The notes beneath the pieces are model-generated. The model was not told where the DNA came from. It saw nothing but the letters and a program-made list of their open reading frames with translations, and searched no databases. A stretch of DNA of 64,000 bases from Xylophilus ampelinus (GTDB lineage: Bacteria; Pseudomonadota; Gammaproteobacteria; Burkholderiales; Burkholderiaceae_C). Positions within the stretch are counted from its first letter, which is position 1; every line of letters starts with the position of its first letter. The position numbers were made by a program, and so were the translations under genes. Where the stretch lies: positions 62,001 through 126,000 of the forward strand of contig NZ_QJTC01000007.1 of the NCBI RefSeq assembly GCF_003217575.1, written 5' to 3'. Positions 35,380-45,316 of the stretch are shown here, piece by piece.

Positions 35380-36060
35380 ATGGCTGAACGCAAGCCCGCC
35401 GCGAAGAAGACCGGCACCCGCGGCACCGGCGTGCGGGAGCTGGCCGCGCAGACCACGCGCGACAACATCCTGAAGGCGGCGACCAAGGTGTTCGCCCGCT
35501 ACGGCTACGAAGGCGGCAGCGTCGAGAAGATATCGAAGGCGGCCAAGTCCTTCGACCGGATGATCTACTACTACTTCGGCAGCAAGGAGGGCCTGTTCAT
35601 CGCGGTGATCGAGACGATCTACAGCCGCATGAACGAGGCAGAGGCGGCGCTCGACATCCGGCTCGACACGCCGGTGGATTCGCTCAAGGCGGTGGTGCGC
35701 TTCGTGAGCGGCTACTACCGCAAGCACCCCGAATTCGTCACCCTGCTCAACACCGAGAACCTGCACAAGGGCAAGCACATCTCCAAATCGATACGGGCGC
35801 GCGAATACTCGTCGCCGGCCGTCTCGGTTATCGCGCAGGTGCAGGAGAGCGGCGTGCGCGCCGGCGTCTTCCGGCACGACATGCAGGCGCGCGACCTGTA
35901 CCTGCTGATCGCGTCGATGGGCTACTTCTACCAGTCCAACCGCTACACGCTGTCGGCCTTCCTCGGCGAGGAAATCGAGCAGCCCGAGGCGCTGGCGCAC
36001 TGGGACGCCTTCATGATCGACGTGGTGCTGCGCGCGGTGGCGCCGGTGTCGGCTGGCTAG
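35380..36060 (+). CDS. TetR family transcriptional regulator
   Basis: 226 residues. A helix-turn-helix domain at about 25-72 (TRDNILKAATKVFARYGYEG, then IYYYFGSKEGLF) and an all-helical ligand domain. Located between fpr and the enamidase gene, with matching palindromes upstream of each transcription unit, it is the probable local regulator of nicotinate catabolism; the effector might be 6-hydroxynicotinate or a later intermediate. Basic N-terminal tail of 20 residues (ERKPAAKKTGTRG). Confidence 0.88.
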   Translation: MAERKPAAKKTGTRGTGVRELAAQTTRDNILKAATKVFARYGYEGGSVEKISKAAKSFDRMIYYYFGSKEGLFIAVIETIYSRMNEAEAALDIRLDTPVDSLKAVVRFVSGYYRKHPEFVTLLNTENLHKGKHISKSIRAREYSSPAVSVIAQVQESGVRAGVFRHDMQARDLYLLIASMGYFYQSNRYTLSAFLGEEIEQPEALAHWDAFMIDVVLRAVAPVSAG

Positions 36061-36151
36061 CTGCGGGCCTGCGCTGCGGCCCCGGCGCCGCCGCATTGGG
36101 CGACGTCGGATGTCGCCCACGGCACGCAGCTTGCATGCGGGCGACGGTCTA

Positions 36152-36167
36152 TGTAGTATCCACTACA
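36152..36167. promoter_or_regulatory. Operator upstream of the enamidase gene
   Basis: TGTAGTATCCACTACA, matching TGTAGCATTCACTACA at 34181 in 14 of 16 positions, 53 bp before the enamidase start. Shared sites tie the divergent transcription units into one regulon. Confidence 0.75.
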
Positions 36168-36220
36168 CCAAACCCATCCCCCGCAGGGTGGCCCACCGCC
36201 CGCGCCCGCCCGGAGCTTTC

Positions 36221-37420
36221 ATGGCAGACATCCCCACCAGTGCGACTTCCGGCAAGGTCGTCATCCAGAACATCGGCCTGCTGCTCTCGGGCGACATCGG
36301 CCGGCCGATCCTCGACGCCGACACCATCGTCGTGCAGGACGGCCTGATCACCGCGGTCGGCAAATACAAGGACTGCGACGTCGAAGGCGCCAAGACCGTC
36401 ATCGACTGCCGCCAGACCTGCGTGGCGCCCGGCCTGATCGACAGCCACGTGCACCCGGTCTTCGGCGACTGGACGCCGCGCCAGGGGCAGATGGGCTGGA
36501 TCGACTCCACCATGCACGGCGGGGTGACCACCATGATTTCGGCCGGCGAGGTGCACCTGCCCGGTCGGCCGAAGGACATCGTCGGCCTCAAGGCGCTGGC
36601 GATCACCGCGCAGCGCGCCTTCGACAACTTCCGCCCCGGCGGCGTGAAGGTGCTGGCCGGCGCGCCGATCATCGAACGCGGCATGGTCGAGAGCGATTTC
36701 ATGGAGCTGGCCGAGGCCGGCGTGGGCCTGCTGGGCGAGGTGGGCCTGGGCTCGGTCAAGGCCGGCTACGAGGCCAAGGAGATGGTGGGCTGGGCGCGCA
36801 AGTACGGCATCCAAAGCACCATCCACACCGGTGGTCCGTCGATCCCCGGCTCGGGCCTGATCGACAAGGACGTGGTGCTGGAGGCCGACGCCGACATCAT
36901 CGGCCACATCAACGGCGGCCACACCTCGCTGCCCGAGGCGCACGTCTGCGAGCTGTGCGAGAAATCGTCGCGCGCCATCGAGATCGTGCACAACGGCAAC
37001 GAGCGCGTGGCCATCGCCGCCGCCCGTGCCGCGCTGGAACTGAAGTGCCCGCACCGGGTGATCCTCGGCACCGACGGCCCGGCCGGCTCGGGCGTTCAGC
37101 CGCTGGGCATTTTGCGGATGGTGGCGATGCTGTCCTCGATCGCCAACATCCCGGCCGAGCTGGTGTTCTGCTTCGCGACCGGCAACACCGCGAAGATCCG
37201 CCAGCTGAACTGCGGGCTGGTCGAAGTGGGCCGCGCCGCCGATTTCGTGTTCATGGACCGGGCGCAGTACTCGCCCGCGCCGGGCCTGCTGGAGAGCGTG
37301 CGATTGGGCGACATCCCGGGCGTCGGCATGGTGATGATCGACGGCGTCGTGCGCTGCGGCCGCAGCCGCAACACGCCGCCGGCCACGGAGATACCGGTGG
37401 TGGTGGTGGGCGCGCACTGA
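36221..37420 (+). CDS. ena: Enamidase (amidohydrolase family)
   Basis: 399 residues, amidohydrolase superfamily. Metal ligands: DSHVHP with His76 and His78, a GHINGGHTS segment and GTDGPAGSG with the catalytic Asp. Overall sequence text resembles enamidase of clostridial nicotinate fermentation, which hydrolyses tetrahydro-6-oxonicotinate to 2-formylglutarate and ammonia. Context with hnr supports this over dihydroorotase-like alternatives. CGGAG ribosome-binding site 6 nt before ATG 36221. Confidence 0.87.
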   Translation: MADIPTSATSGKVVIQNIGLLLSGDIGRPILDADTIVVQDGLITAVGKYKDCDVEGAKTVIDCRQTCVAPGLIDSHVHPVFGDWTPRQGQMGWIDSTMHGGVTTMISAGEVHLPGRPKDIVGLKALAITAQRAFDNFRPGGVKVLAGAPIIERGMVESDFMELAEAGVGLLGEVGLGSVKAGYEAKEMVGWARKYGIQSTIHTGGPSIPGSGLIDKDVVLEADADIIGHINGGHTSLPEAHVCELCEKSSRAIEIVHNGNERVAIAAARAALELKCPHRVILGTDGPAGSGVQPLGILRMVAMLSSIANIPAELVFCFATGNTAKIRQLNCGLVEVGRAADFVFMDRAQYSPAPGLLESVRLGDIPGVGMVMIDGVVRCGRSRNTPPATEIPVVVVGAH

Positions 37421-37426
37421 GCAAAG

Positions 37427-37492
37427 AATGCTATCTAATTTATAGCTAGAAGCCGGCGATTGGCGCCGACTATGGCTACTTATCTTTCAAAA
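37427..37492. repeat. Dispersed intergenic repeat, copy C
   Basis: AATGCTATCTAATTTATAGC then TAGAAGCCGGCG...GGCTACTTATCTTTC, related to the copies at 14572 and 28760. Lies between convergent genes. Confidence 0.7.
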
Positions 37493-37515
37493 TCGCTCCG
37501 TTATCCAAGACGTCT

Positions 37516-38457
37516 TTACCGTGTTGCCGTCTCTGCTGCCGCGTTCTCTTTCTCACGCAGTTCCGCCTCCCCCTCCCCCGCCGCATCCGACAGCGCCCGC
37601 GCGCATCCCGCCGACAGCAACAGGATCGCCGACGAGAAATAGATCCACATCAGCAGCACCACCAGCGAGCCGGCCGCGCCGTAGGCCGACACCAGCGCCG
37701 CCCGCGACAGGTACAGCGCCAGCACGTATTTGCCGACGGTGAACAGCGTGGCGCCGATCGCGCCGCCCATCACCATGTAGCGCAGCGAGGGCTTCGGTCC
37801 GGTCGAGAGCCGCATCATCCCGGCGAACAGCGCGGTGCAGAAGGCGAAGGCGATCAGCTGGTTCAGGATGCGCAGCAGCGGCTCCAGCGGCAGCCAGGCA
37901 CCGGCCCAGCCCGACACCACCTCCAGCACCGTGGTGATCACCAGCGACACCATCAGCAAGAAGCCGAAGGCCAGGATGTAGCCGACGCCGCGCAGCCGCA
38001 GCGATGCGGCGTACCACCACTTGCTCGGCGGCGCCGGCGGCCGGCCCTGCTGCCAGACCCGCTCGAAAGCCGACTGCAGCTCGGCGAACACGCCGGTCGC
38101 ACCGAAGAGCAGCAGCGCGAACGCGATGGCCGAGGCCACGATGCCGTCCGACGGCTTCTGCGCGCTGGCCAGCGACTGGCGCACGCCGTCGGCACCGCGC
38201 GGGCCGATCACGGCGGTGATCTGGTCGAACAGCTCGGTCTCGACATAGCTGCGGTCCAGCCACCAGCCCAGTACCGCCACCAGCAGCACCAACAGGGGCG
38301 CCAGGCTCAGCACGCCGTAGAACGACATCGCCGCGCTCATGCGCAGGCCGTCGGCATCCATCCAGAGCTGGAACGCCCGCACACCGGGCTGTGTCGGTCG
38401 CAGGGCGCGGGTGCCCAAGGCATGGGCACGGTCGAAGGCGGGGTGGGAAAAAAGCAT
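37516..38457 (-). CDS. YihY/virulence factor BrkB family membrane protein
   Basis: 313 residues with six hydrophobic helices (near 45-65, 107-127, 155-178, 200-222, 233-255 and 265-290) and the family motif MSAAMSFYGVLSLAPLLVLL near the N-terminus. Once annotated as ribonuclease BN, the family is now regarded as inner-membrane proteins of uncertain function. The C-terminus is charged and Ala/Glu-rich. The start ATG 38457 lies 49 bp from the MITE. Confidence 0.88.
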   Translation of the reverse strand: MLFSHPAFDRAHALGTRALRPTQPGVRAFQLWMDADGLRMSAAMSFYGVLSLAPLLVLLVAVLGWWLDRSYVETELFDQITAVIGPRGADGVRQSLASAQKPSDGIVASAIAFALLLFGATGVFAELQSAFERVWQQGRPPAPPSKWWYAASLRLRGVGYILAFGFLLMVSLVITTVLEVVSGWAGAWLPLEPLLRILNQLIAFAFCTALFAGMMRLSTGPKPSLRYMVMGGAIGATLFTVGKYVLALYLSRAALVSAYGAAGSLVVLLMWIYFSSAILLLSAGCARALSDAAGEGEAELREKENAAAETATR

Positions 38458-38505
38458 GGCACACGCGCCGGGCAGGCCGGCATCGAACAGGATGCATCGA
38501 CCTTA

Positions 38506-38617
38506 GAGCGGCTAACACAACCCTTCTGGCGTCGTTGCCGCACCTTGTCGTACTACTCGTACTGTCTGCGATGCGGCGCCTAGCCAGAACCGCTTCGCTG
38601 GGTTGTGTTAGCCGCTC
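38506..38617 (-). mobile_element. 112-bp MITE, copy 2
   Basis: Reverse complement of the element at 17727-17838, flanked by TTA on both sides (38503-38505 and 38618-38620). The intact target duplication and identity of ends indicate recent movement. It lies upstream of the YihY gene. Confidence 0.87.
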
Positions 38618-38703
38618 TTAGCCGAGAGCCACCACCGGGTGGGTAGGCGTGTGCCGCAAACCGGGCCGGCGGCACCGGGGGTTGTCCAGCCCGGAGGGTG
38701 GGG

Positions 38704-38790
38704 AAGAACCGTAGCGAGCGGCCCGAGTGTGCGGCGAGGACCACCGCCGCTCAATCGGGTCGCGCGGTGGGTCCTCTCACACTTTCTCAG
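38704..38790. repeat. GTAGCGAGCG-type intergenic repeat, copy 2
   Basis: Begins GAAGAACCGTAGCGAGCGGC and ends GGGTCCTCTCACACTTTCTC at the 3' end of the glycine-zipper gene; related to 24992-25110. It lacks the central insert of copy 1. Confidence 0.6.
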
Positions 38791-39638
38791 TATTGGCCGG
38801 TGGTCGAGTAACTGCCTTGGGGCTGCGACACGCTGCGGTAGTACGGATCGTTCGACGAGTAGGTAGCGCCCTGGCCCAGGCGGAAGCCGCGGCCCTCCAG
38901 CGTGACACGCTCGCCGACCGGCACGGCCTGGGCGCGCTCGAAGGTACGGGTGGAGCCGTCGTCCATCCGCACCCGCACCTGATACGCGGTGACGGTGCGG
39001 GCGCGCTGTTCCACCGTGTTGCCCAGGTAGCCACCGCCCACGGCACCCAGCACCGTGGCTGCAGCCCGGCCGGAGCCGTGGCCGATCTGGTTGCCCAGCA
39101 AGCCCCCCAGCACGCCGCCGGTCACCGCGCCGATACCCAGGCCCGCAACGTTGGGTGTCGGCGAAGAACGCTGCACCGGCGTCACCGACTCGATGCGCCC
39201 GCAGGTCGCGCAGATTTGGGCGACCGGCATCGGCGTATTCGGGTAACCGGGCGAGTAGGCGGGGGTATGCTGGTAGCCGGAAGGTGCCGTCGGTGCACGT
39301 ACTACCGGGGTGGGCACGGGCCGAACCGGTGCGGGCGTCTGGGTCACGGGGACCAACGCCGTAGCGGGCGGGGCCGTCACCACGGCCGCGGTGCTTCGGG
39401 GCGCTTCGATCAGGTCGTCGCGCGGGCTTTGAACGCCCGCCATGCCGGGTGCGACCGCGCTCGCGGTGCCGGCCACCGGGGCCGTTGCCGCATGGTCGCC
39501 GTGCAGGTTCTGGTAGGCCAGGGTGCCGCCGAGCGCCGCCACGGCTGCGCACAGTGCGCCGATCGCGATCCACAAGGGCTTCAGGGCCGGCTGCGAAGGG
39601 CCGGTGTGCGGGGTCAGGGTGTCGGGGACAGTGTTCAT
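38787..39638 (-). CDS. Glycine-zipper 2TM domain envelope protein
   Basis: 283 residues. One N-terminal membrane helix (22-41), a Pro/Thr-rich periplasmic linker (55-140) with two cysteines (ICATC, 142-146), then a glycine-zipper domain at 165-206 (GIGAVTGGVLGGLLGNQIG and GAVGGGYLGN), as in SlyB/YMGG-like proteins. The C-terminus holds a short beta domain (YQVRVRMDDGSTRTFE). Envelope-integrity function is inferred from the family. Ribosome-binding AGGAATGCC before ATG 39638. Confidence 0.85.
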   Translation of the reverse strand: MNTVPDTLTPHTGPSQPALKPLWIAIGALCAAVAALGGTLAYQNLHGDHAATAPVAGTASAVAPGMAGVQSPRDDLIEAPRSTAAVVTAPPATALVPVTQTPAPVRPVPTPVVRAPTAPSGYQHTPAYSPGYPNTPMPVAQICATCGRIESVTPVQRSSPTPNVAGLGIGAVTGGVLGGLLGNQIGHGSGRAAATVLGAVGGGYLGNTVEQRARTVTAYQVRVRMDDGSTRTFERAQAVPVGERVTLEGRGFRLGQGATYSSNDPYYRSVSQPQGSYSTTGQY

Positions 39639-39799
39639 GGCATTCCTCGTATCGAAACCGTTGTTCCGGATGAAACGTTCGGCATGCGGTCAAGGTACAC
39701 AGCGCACGGCAATCGCCGGTTGTCGCTTTGTAAGGCGCGGTAAGCGGCAAGGCCCCTGTCACAGGGCGGGCCGGTTCATCTGCTCACAGATTGGGGGCC

Positions 39800-40064
39800 A
39801 GCCATCTCCATCCACGCGAAGTAACCGGTTCGACGGCGATTACGGCCTCAACGCAAACCTGGTGCACAAGTGGCGGCGGCTGGCATCGGCACCGCTGTCT
39901 GCGACATCCTTCATCACTCACGCTCGCGCCTTCGCCGACAGTCCAGGCACCAGCCGAAGACTTGGTCGTCGAACTTCACTCGGGGTGGTCTGGCCATCGA
40001 GGTGGCCTGGCCCGTGTCGGCGCCACCCGCGTGCAAAGCCTGGCTGCGCGAACTGCTCCGGTGA
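39800..40064 (+). pseudogene. IS66 tnpA remnant, frameshifted
   Basis: One frame reads GLNANLVHKWRR, the TnpA helix-turn-helix, and a second frame continues with RGGLAIEVAWPVSAPPACKA and WLRELLR to a stop at 40064. At least one frameshift and loss of the N-terminus make it non-functional. The stop overlaps the tnpB GTG start as in intact IS66 elements. Confidence 0.7.
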
Positions 40065-40396
40065 TACGTATCGACGCCGTCTGGCTGGCCGCCGAACCCC
40101 TCGACATGCGCTGTGGGACCGACACCGCGCTGGTCCGTGTCATTCAGGTCTTCGAGTCCGCCGAGCCGCACCATGCTTACCTCTTCGCCAATCGACGTGC
40201 CACCCGGATGAAGTTTCTGGTGCACGACGGCATCGGCGTCTGGCTGTGCGCTCGCCGCTTGCAGCAAGGCCGCTTCAGCTGGATGTCGAGCATCCTCGGA
40301 ACACAGGCCGGACTGAGCCGTGAGCAGCTTGATGCGCTGGTGCTCGGACTGCCGTGGCAGCGCCTGGGCGAACACGGCTGCATCACTCCGGCCTGA
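40061..40396 (+). CDS. tnpB: IS66-family accessory protein TnpB
   Basis: 111 residues with a GTG start at 40061. Family blocks DAVWLAAEPLDMRCGTDTAL, HHAYLFANRRATRMK and LVHDGIGVWLCARRL are all present and the frame is open to a normal C-terminus. TnpB is required for IS66 transposition with TnpA and TnpC, both of which are broken here, so the element is not autonomous. Confidence 0.85.
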   Translation: MIRIDAVWLAAEPLDMRCGTDTALVRVIQVFESAEPHHAYLFANRRATRMKFLVHDGIGVWLCARRLQQGRFSWMSSILGTQAGLSREQLDALVLGLPWQRLGEHGCITPA

Positions 40397-40445
40397 GCCA
40401 AATACGCCACCCGGTCCGCCTGTTCAGTTGGGGCGTGTGCCAGTA

Positions 40446-41450
<1,005 letters not shown>

Positions 41451-41512
41451 TGCCATCAGCTCACTGCGGCGCGCTGCGTCAAGGGCGTGTTCGTCGGACG
41501 CTTACGAAGAAC

Positions 41513-44500
41513 GGCCTATCCCCGCTCACGCGGGGCAACCGCGGCGTGCAGGGCCTACGTCGATCACCGGCCGGGCCTATCCCCGCTCACGCGGGGCAAC
41601 CCGGGCGTGTCGCAGCCGACTTCGGCATAGCCGGGGCCTATCCCCTCTCACGCGGGGCAACCTCATCGAGTGGGCCGGATTCTTCCGCCTCGACGGGCCT
41701 ATCCCCGCTCACGCGGGGCAACCCAGGTGGACTGCTTTGGCGCTGGCTGGAGCGGCGGCCTATCCCCGCTCACGCGGGGCAACCTAGGCGCAAATTCGGC
41801 GGCAAGGACCTCACCAGGGCCTATCCCCGCTCACGCGGGGCAACCGGACGTGTTCTTCCACTCGACGGCGTGGGCTACGGCCTATCCCCGCTCACGCGGG
41901 GCAACCTTCTGCTTGGTGCTGATCCCGCTGCTCATCTGGGGCCTATCCCCGCTCACGCGGGGCAACCGTCAGCACGACGGAACAGGATACGGCTCTGCAG
42001 GGCCTATCCCCGCTCACGCGGGGCAACCCTTCGGCGATGGGGGAATTCATGCTGCAGATACGGCCTATCCCCGCTCACGCGGGGCAACCTAGGCAGCCGT
42101 CGATCGGAGCTCGAAAGAGTCGGGCCTATCCCCGCTCACGCGGGGCAACCTTTTGGGGTGGTACACACGCCGTCTTCCATGACGGCCTATCCCCGCTCAC
42201 GCGGGGCAACCTTACTTAGCCGCTAATTACTGGCCCCATGCTGGGGCCTATCCCCGCTCACGCGGGGCAACCTCGCACTCGGCCTTGAACGGAAAAGACA
42301 AATGCGGCCTATCCCCGCTCACGCGGGGCAACCTGGCCCTGGTAGGTGTAGGTCTGGCCGCGGCGGGGCCTATCCCCGCTCACGCGGGGCAACCCTTGAT
42401 GTCGTCCAGGTGGGCTTCGATAGCCTGGGCCTATCCCCGCTCACGCGGGGCAACCTTAGCCCATTCAAACATACCGGGATATTCTTTGGGCCTATCCCCG
42501 CTCACGCGGGGCAACCTGAAAGGTGCGGCTATTGGCGGGGCCGTTATAGGGCCTATCCCCGCTCACGCGGGGCAACCGCGCTGGGGTACCAGCCCAACGG
42601 CGCGTACGAGGGCCTATCCCCGCTCACGCGGGGCAACCACTTTGGGACACGCACACCGCATCGCACTGCAGGGCCTATCCCCGCTCACGCGGGGCAACCG
42701 GACTACGGGGCCTTGATCCGCTGAGCGGGCGGGGCCTATCCCCGCTCACGCGGGGCAACCTCCTAGTAGCGATCGCTGCCGAGGTTGTTGTAGGGCCTAT
42801 CCCCGCTCACGCGGGGCAACCGCAACGCCGGCGCTCATGAGGCTCTGGCCGAGGGGCCTATCCCCGCTCACGCGGGGCAACCAGGTGCCGGGGCCTGTGC
42901 GGGTGCTGTAGCCTGGGCCTATCCCCGCTCACGCGGGGCAACCACTTTAAAGACAATGTGATTTCTTCTAGTCCCGGGCCTATCCCCGCTCACGCGGGGC
43001 AACCCCACAGTCAGAGGTCTCCCGCACGCATTGCCAGGGCCTATCCCCGCTCACGCGGGGCAACCGCTGATCTGGGTCGCACTGCTCGCGCTGGCTGGGG
43101 CCTATCCCCGCTCACGCGGGGCAACCGCCATCTGGGGCCTCAAGAAGCTTGCCGTGAAGGGCCTATCCCCGCTCACGCGGGGCAACCCAATTGATACGGA
43201 TGATGATTACCTATTGTTAGGGCCTATCCCCGCTCACGCGGGGCAACCACGCTTTTCTACTTGCTGAGGAGTCAACGCCTGGGCCTATCCCCGCTCACGC
43301 GGGGCAACCCCTATCCACGATAAACCCGGCGAAGACGAAACGGGCCTATCCCCGCTCACGCGGGGCAACCGTGCGCAGCTGGTCTAAACGTTCGTCCGCA
43401 GGGGGCCTATCCCCGCTCACGCGGGGCAACCGGGCCTTAGCGGTTTGTCTGTTACCGGTATTGGGGCCTATCCCCGCTCACGCGGGGCAACCGCTGGTCG
43501 CCGCCCCTTCTTCATCTCGACCAAGGGCCTATCCCCGCTCACGCGGGGCAACCCCCGGCCAATCCGGTGCCGGCATGGTCCCCATGGGCCTATCCCCGCT
43601 CACGCGGGGCAACCGGCGGCCTGTTCGGCTTCACCGAGCGCCACAAGGGCCTATCCCCGCTCACGCGGGGCAACCGGAAAGGCCCTGGCCGGTGGCGCAG
43701 CGGCGGTGGGCCTATCCCCGCTCACGCGGGGCAACCGAATGGGAAAAGACCGCAACGCAAGCCGCTAAGGGCCTATCCCCGCTCACGCGGGGCAACCAAG
43801 CCTTAGATGTATCTACGGGAGTATTAAACGGGCCTATCCCCGCTCACGCGGGGCAACCGTGGCGTAGGCACCTTGGCTGATAGCTCCATCGGGCCTATCC
43901 CCGCTCACGCGGGGCAACCGCACAAGCAACCAAAAAGTACCTTCAGCAGATGGGCCTATCCCCGCTCACGCGGGGCAACCGGGAATTATTCCCCGCAATT
44001 TCGTGCCGAAGAGGGCCTATCCCCGCTCACGCGGGGCAACCCTCCTGACGCACTCCTCCCACGTCTGGGATGCGGGCCTATCCCCGCTCACGCGGGGCAA
44101 CCCGGAAATTCTGGGTGATCAGCAGCACGTCAACGGGCCTATCCCCGCTCACGCGGGGCAACCCGTCACGGATACTTGGATCATTGTTAACTCCGGGGCC
44201 TATCCCCGCTCACGCGGGGCAACCTCGCCCCGGTAGGTCAGGGTGACCATCACCATGGGCCTATCCCCGCTCACGCGGGGCAACCCGGTAGGCAGTCCCT
44301 CGGCAGGCGGATTCGGACGGCCTATCCCCGCTCACGCGGGGCAACCATCAGCACCGAGGAGCGCAAGTACAAGCCGGAGGGCCTATCCCCGCTCACGCGG
44401 GGCAACCTTTGACGTAGGACCACCGTGCTACGTCTGGACGGGCCTATCCCCGCTCACGCGGGGCAACCGCGCGTGCATTCCCGCGCCGCTTTCGCGGACG

Positions 44501-45261
44501 CGGCCTATCCCCGCTCACGCGGGGCAACCCAGCGGCTGGGCTTGTCTCAGTCTCAACAAGTGGGCCTATCCCCGCTCACGCGGGGCAACCTTTGACGTAG
44601 GACCACCGTGCTACGTCTGGACGGGCCTATCCCCGCTCACGCGGGGCAACCGCGCGTGCATTCCCGCGCCGCTTTCGCGGACGCGGCCTATCCCCGCTCA
44701 CGCGGGGCAACCCAGCGGCTGGGCTTGTCTCAGTCTCAACAAGTGGGCCTATCCCCGCTCACGCGGGGCAACCCCGCTGCCAGTCGGTCCACTGGCAAAG
44801 GAAAAAGGCCTATCCCCGCTCACGCGGGGCAACCCCTGAGCTGTACAAGCAGCAGTATCCGGAGGGGGGCCTATCCCCGCTCACGCGGGGCAACCGCGGC
44901 AGAAGCCGAACAGACCAAATCCGATAAGGGCCTATCCCCGCTCACGCGGGGCAACCCATTGATCGATACTGCACCCAATCCCGTATTGGGGCCTATCCCC
45001 GCTCACGCGGGGCAACCGCAAACCGGCGAATCTATCTTTCTTGAAAGAAGGGCCTATCCCCGCTCACGCGGGGCAACCTGCATGCAAAGCCTACATCCCT
45101 TCAAGCGACGGGGCCTATCCCCGCTCACGCGGGGCAACCATGCTTTCTGCTATCGATCCTGATTTTCGGGAGGGCCTATCCCCGCTCACGCGGGGCAACC
45201 GGTCTGCCTGTCTTCGGTGCGACTGACCTTGTCGGCCTATCCCCGCTCACGCGGGGCAACC
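41513..45261 (-). CRISPR. Type I-E CRISPR array, 62 repeats and 61 spacers
   Basis: A 28-bp repeat recurs every 61 bp without exception from 41513 to 45234, giving 62 repeats and 61 spacers of 33 bp. Read on the minus strand the repeat begins GGTTGCCCCGCGTGAGCGGG and ends GATAGGCC, with a CCCCGC/GCGGGG hairpin like other I-E repeats. Sixty-one copies are identical; the third from the left (41635) has a G-to-T change at 41646 in the stem. The minus-strand polarity, the leader at the right end next to cas2 and the variant repeat at the left end agree that new spacers enter at about 45234. Three spacers occur twice through a tandem duplication. Confidence 0.98.
44408..44773. repeat. 183-bp tandem duplication within the CRISPR array
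   Basis: 44408-44590 and 44591-44773 are identical: three consecutive spacers (beginning TTTGACGTAGGACC, GCGCGTGCATTCCC and CAGCGGCTGGGC) with their repeats. The array therefore has 58 distinct spacers. Confidence 0.95.
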
Positions 45262-45316
45262 CCTCCTATGTAACATCAAGCCCCGTAAGGAGAAAGCACC
45301 AATTGCATTCAAAATT
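45262..45316 (-). promoter_or_regulatory. CRISPR leader
   Basis: 55 bp between the cas2 stop codon and the first repeat, notably AT-richer than its surroundings (GCATTCAAAAT, TATGTAACATC). It is the place for leader functions (spacer integration, array transcription), but is short, so some signals may lie inside cas2. A loose match to half an IHF site (ATCAA at 45275) is the only candidate seen. Confidence 0.7.

Noticed and set aside
41461-45226. Many open frames through the array translating to repeated text such as GLSPLTRGN, PIPAHAGQP and AYPRSRGAT
   Set aside because: They are the three readings of the 28-bp CRISPR repeat at 61-bp spacing; no ribosome-binding sites and no protein family beyond the repeat.
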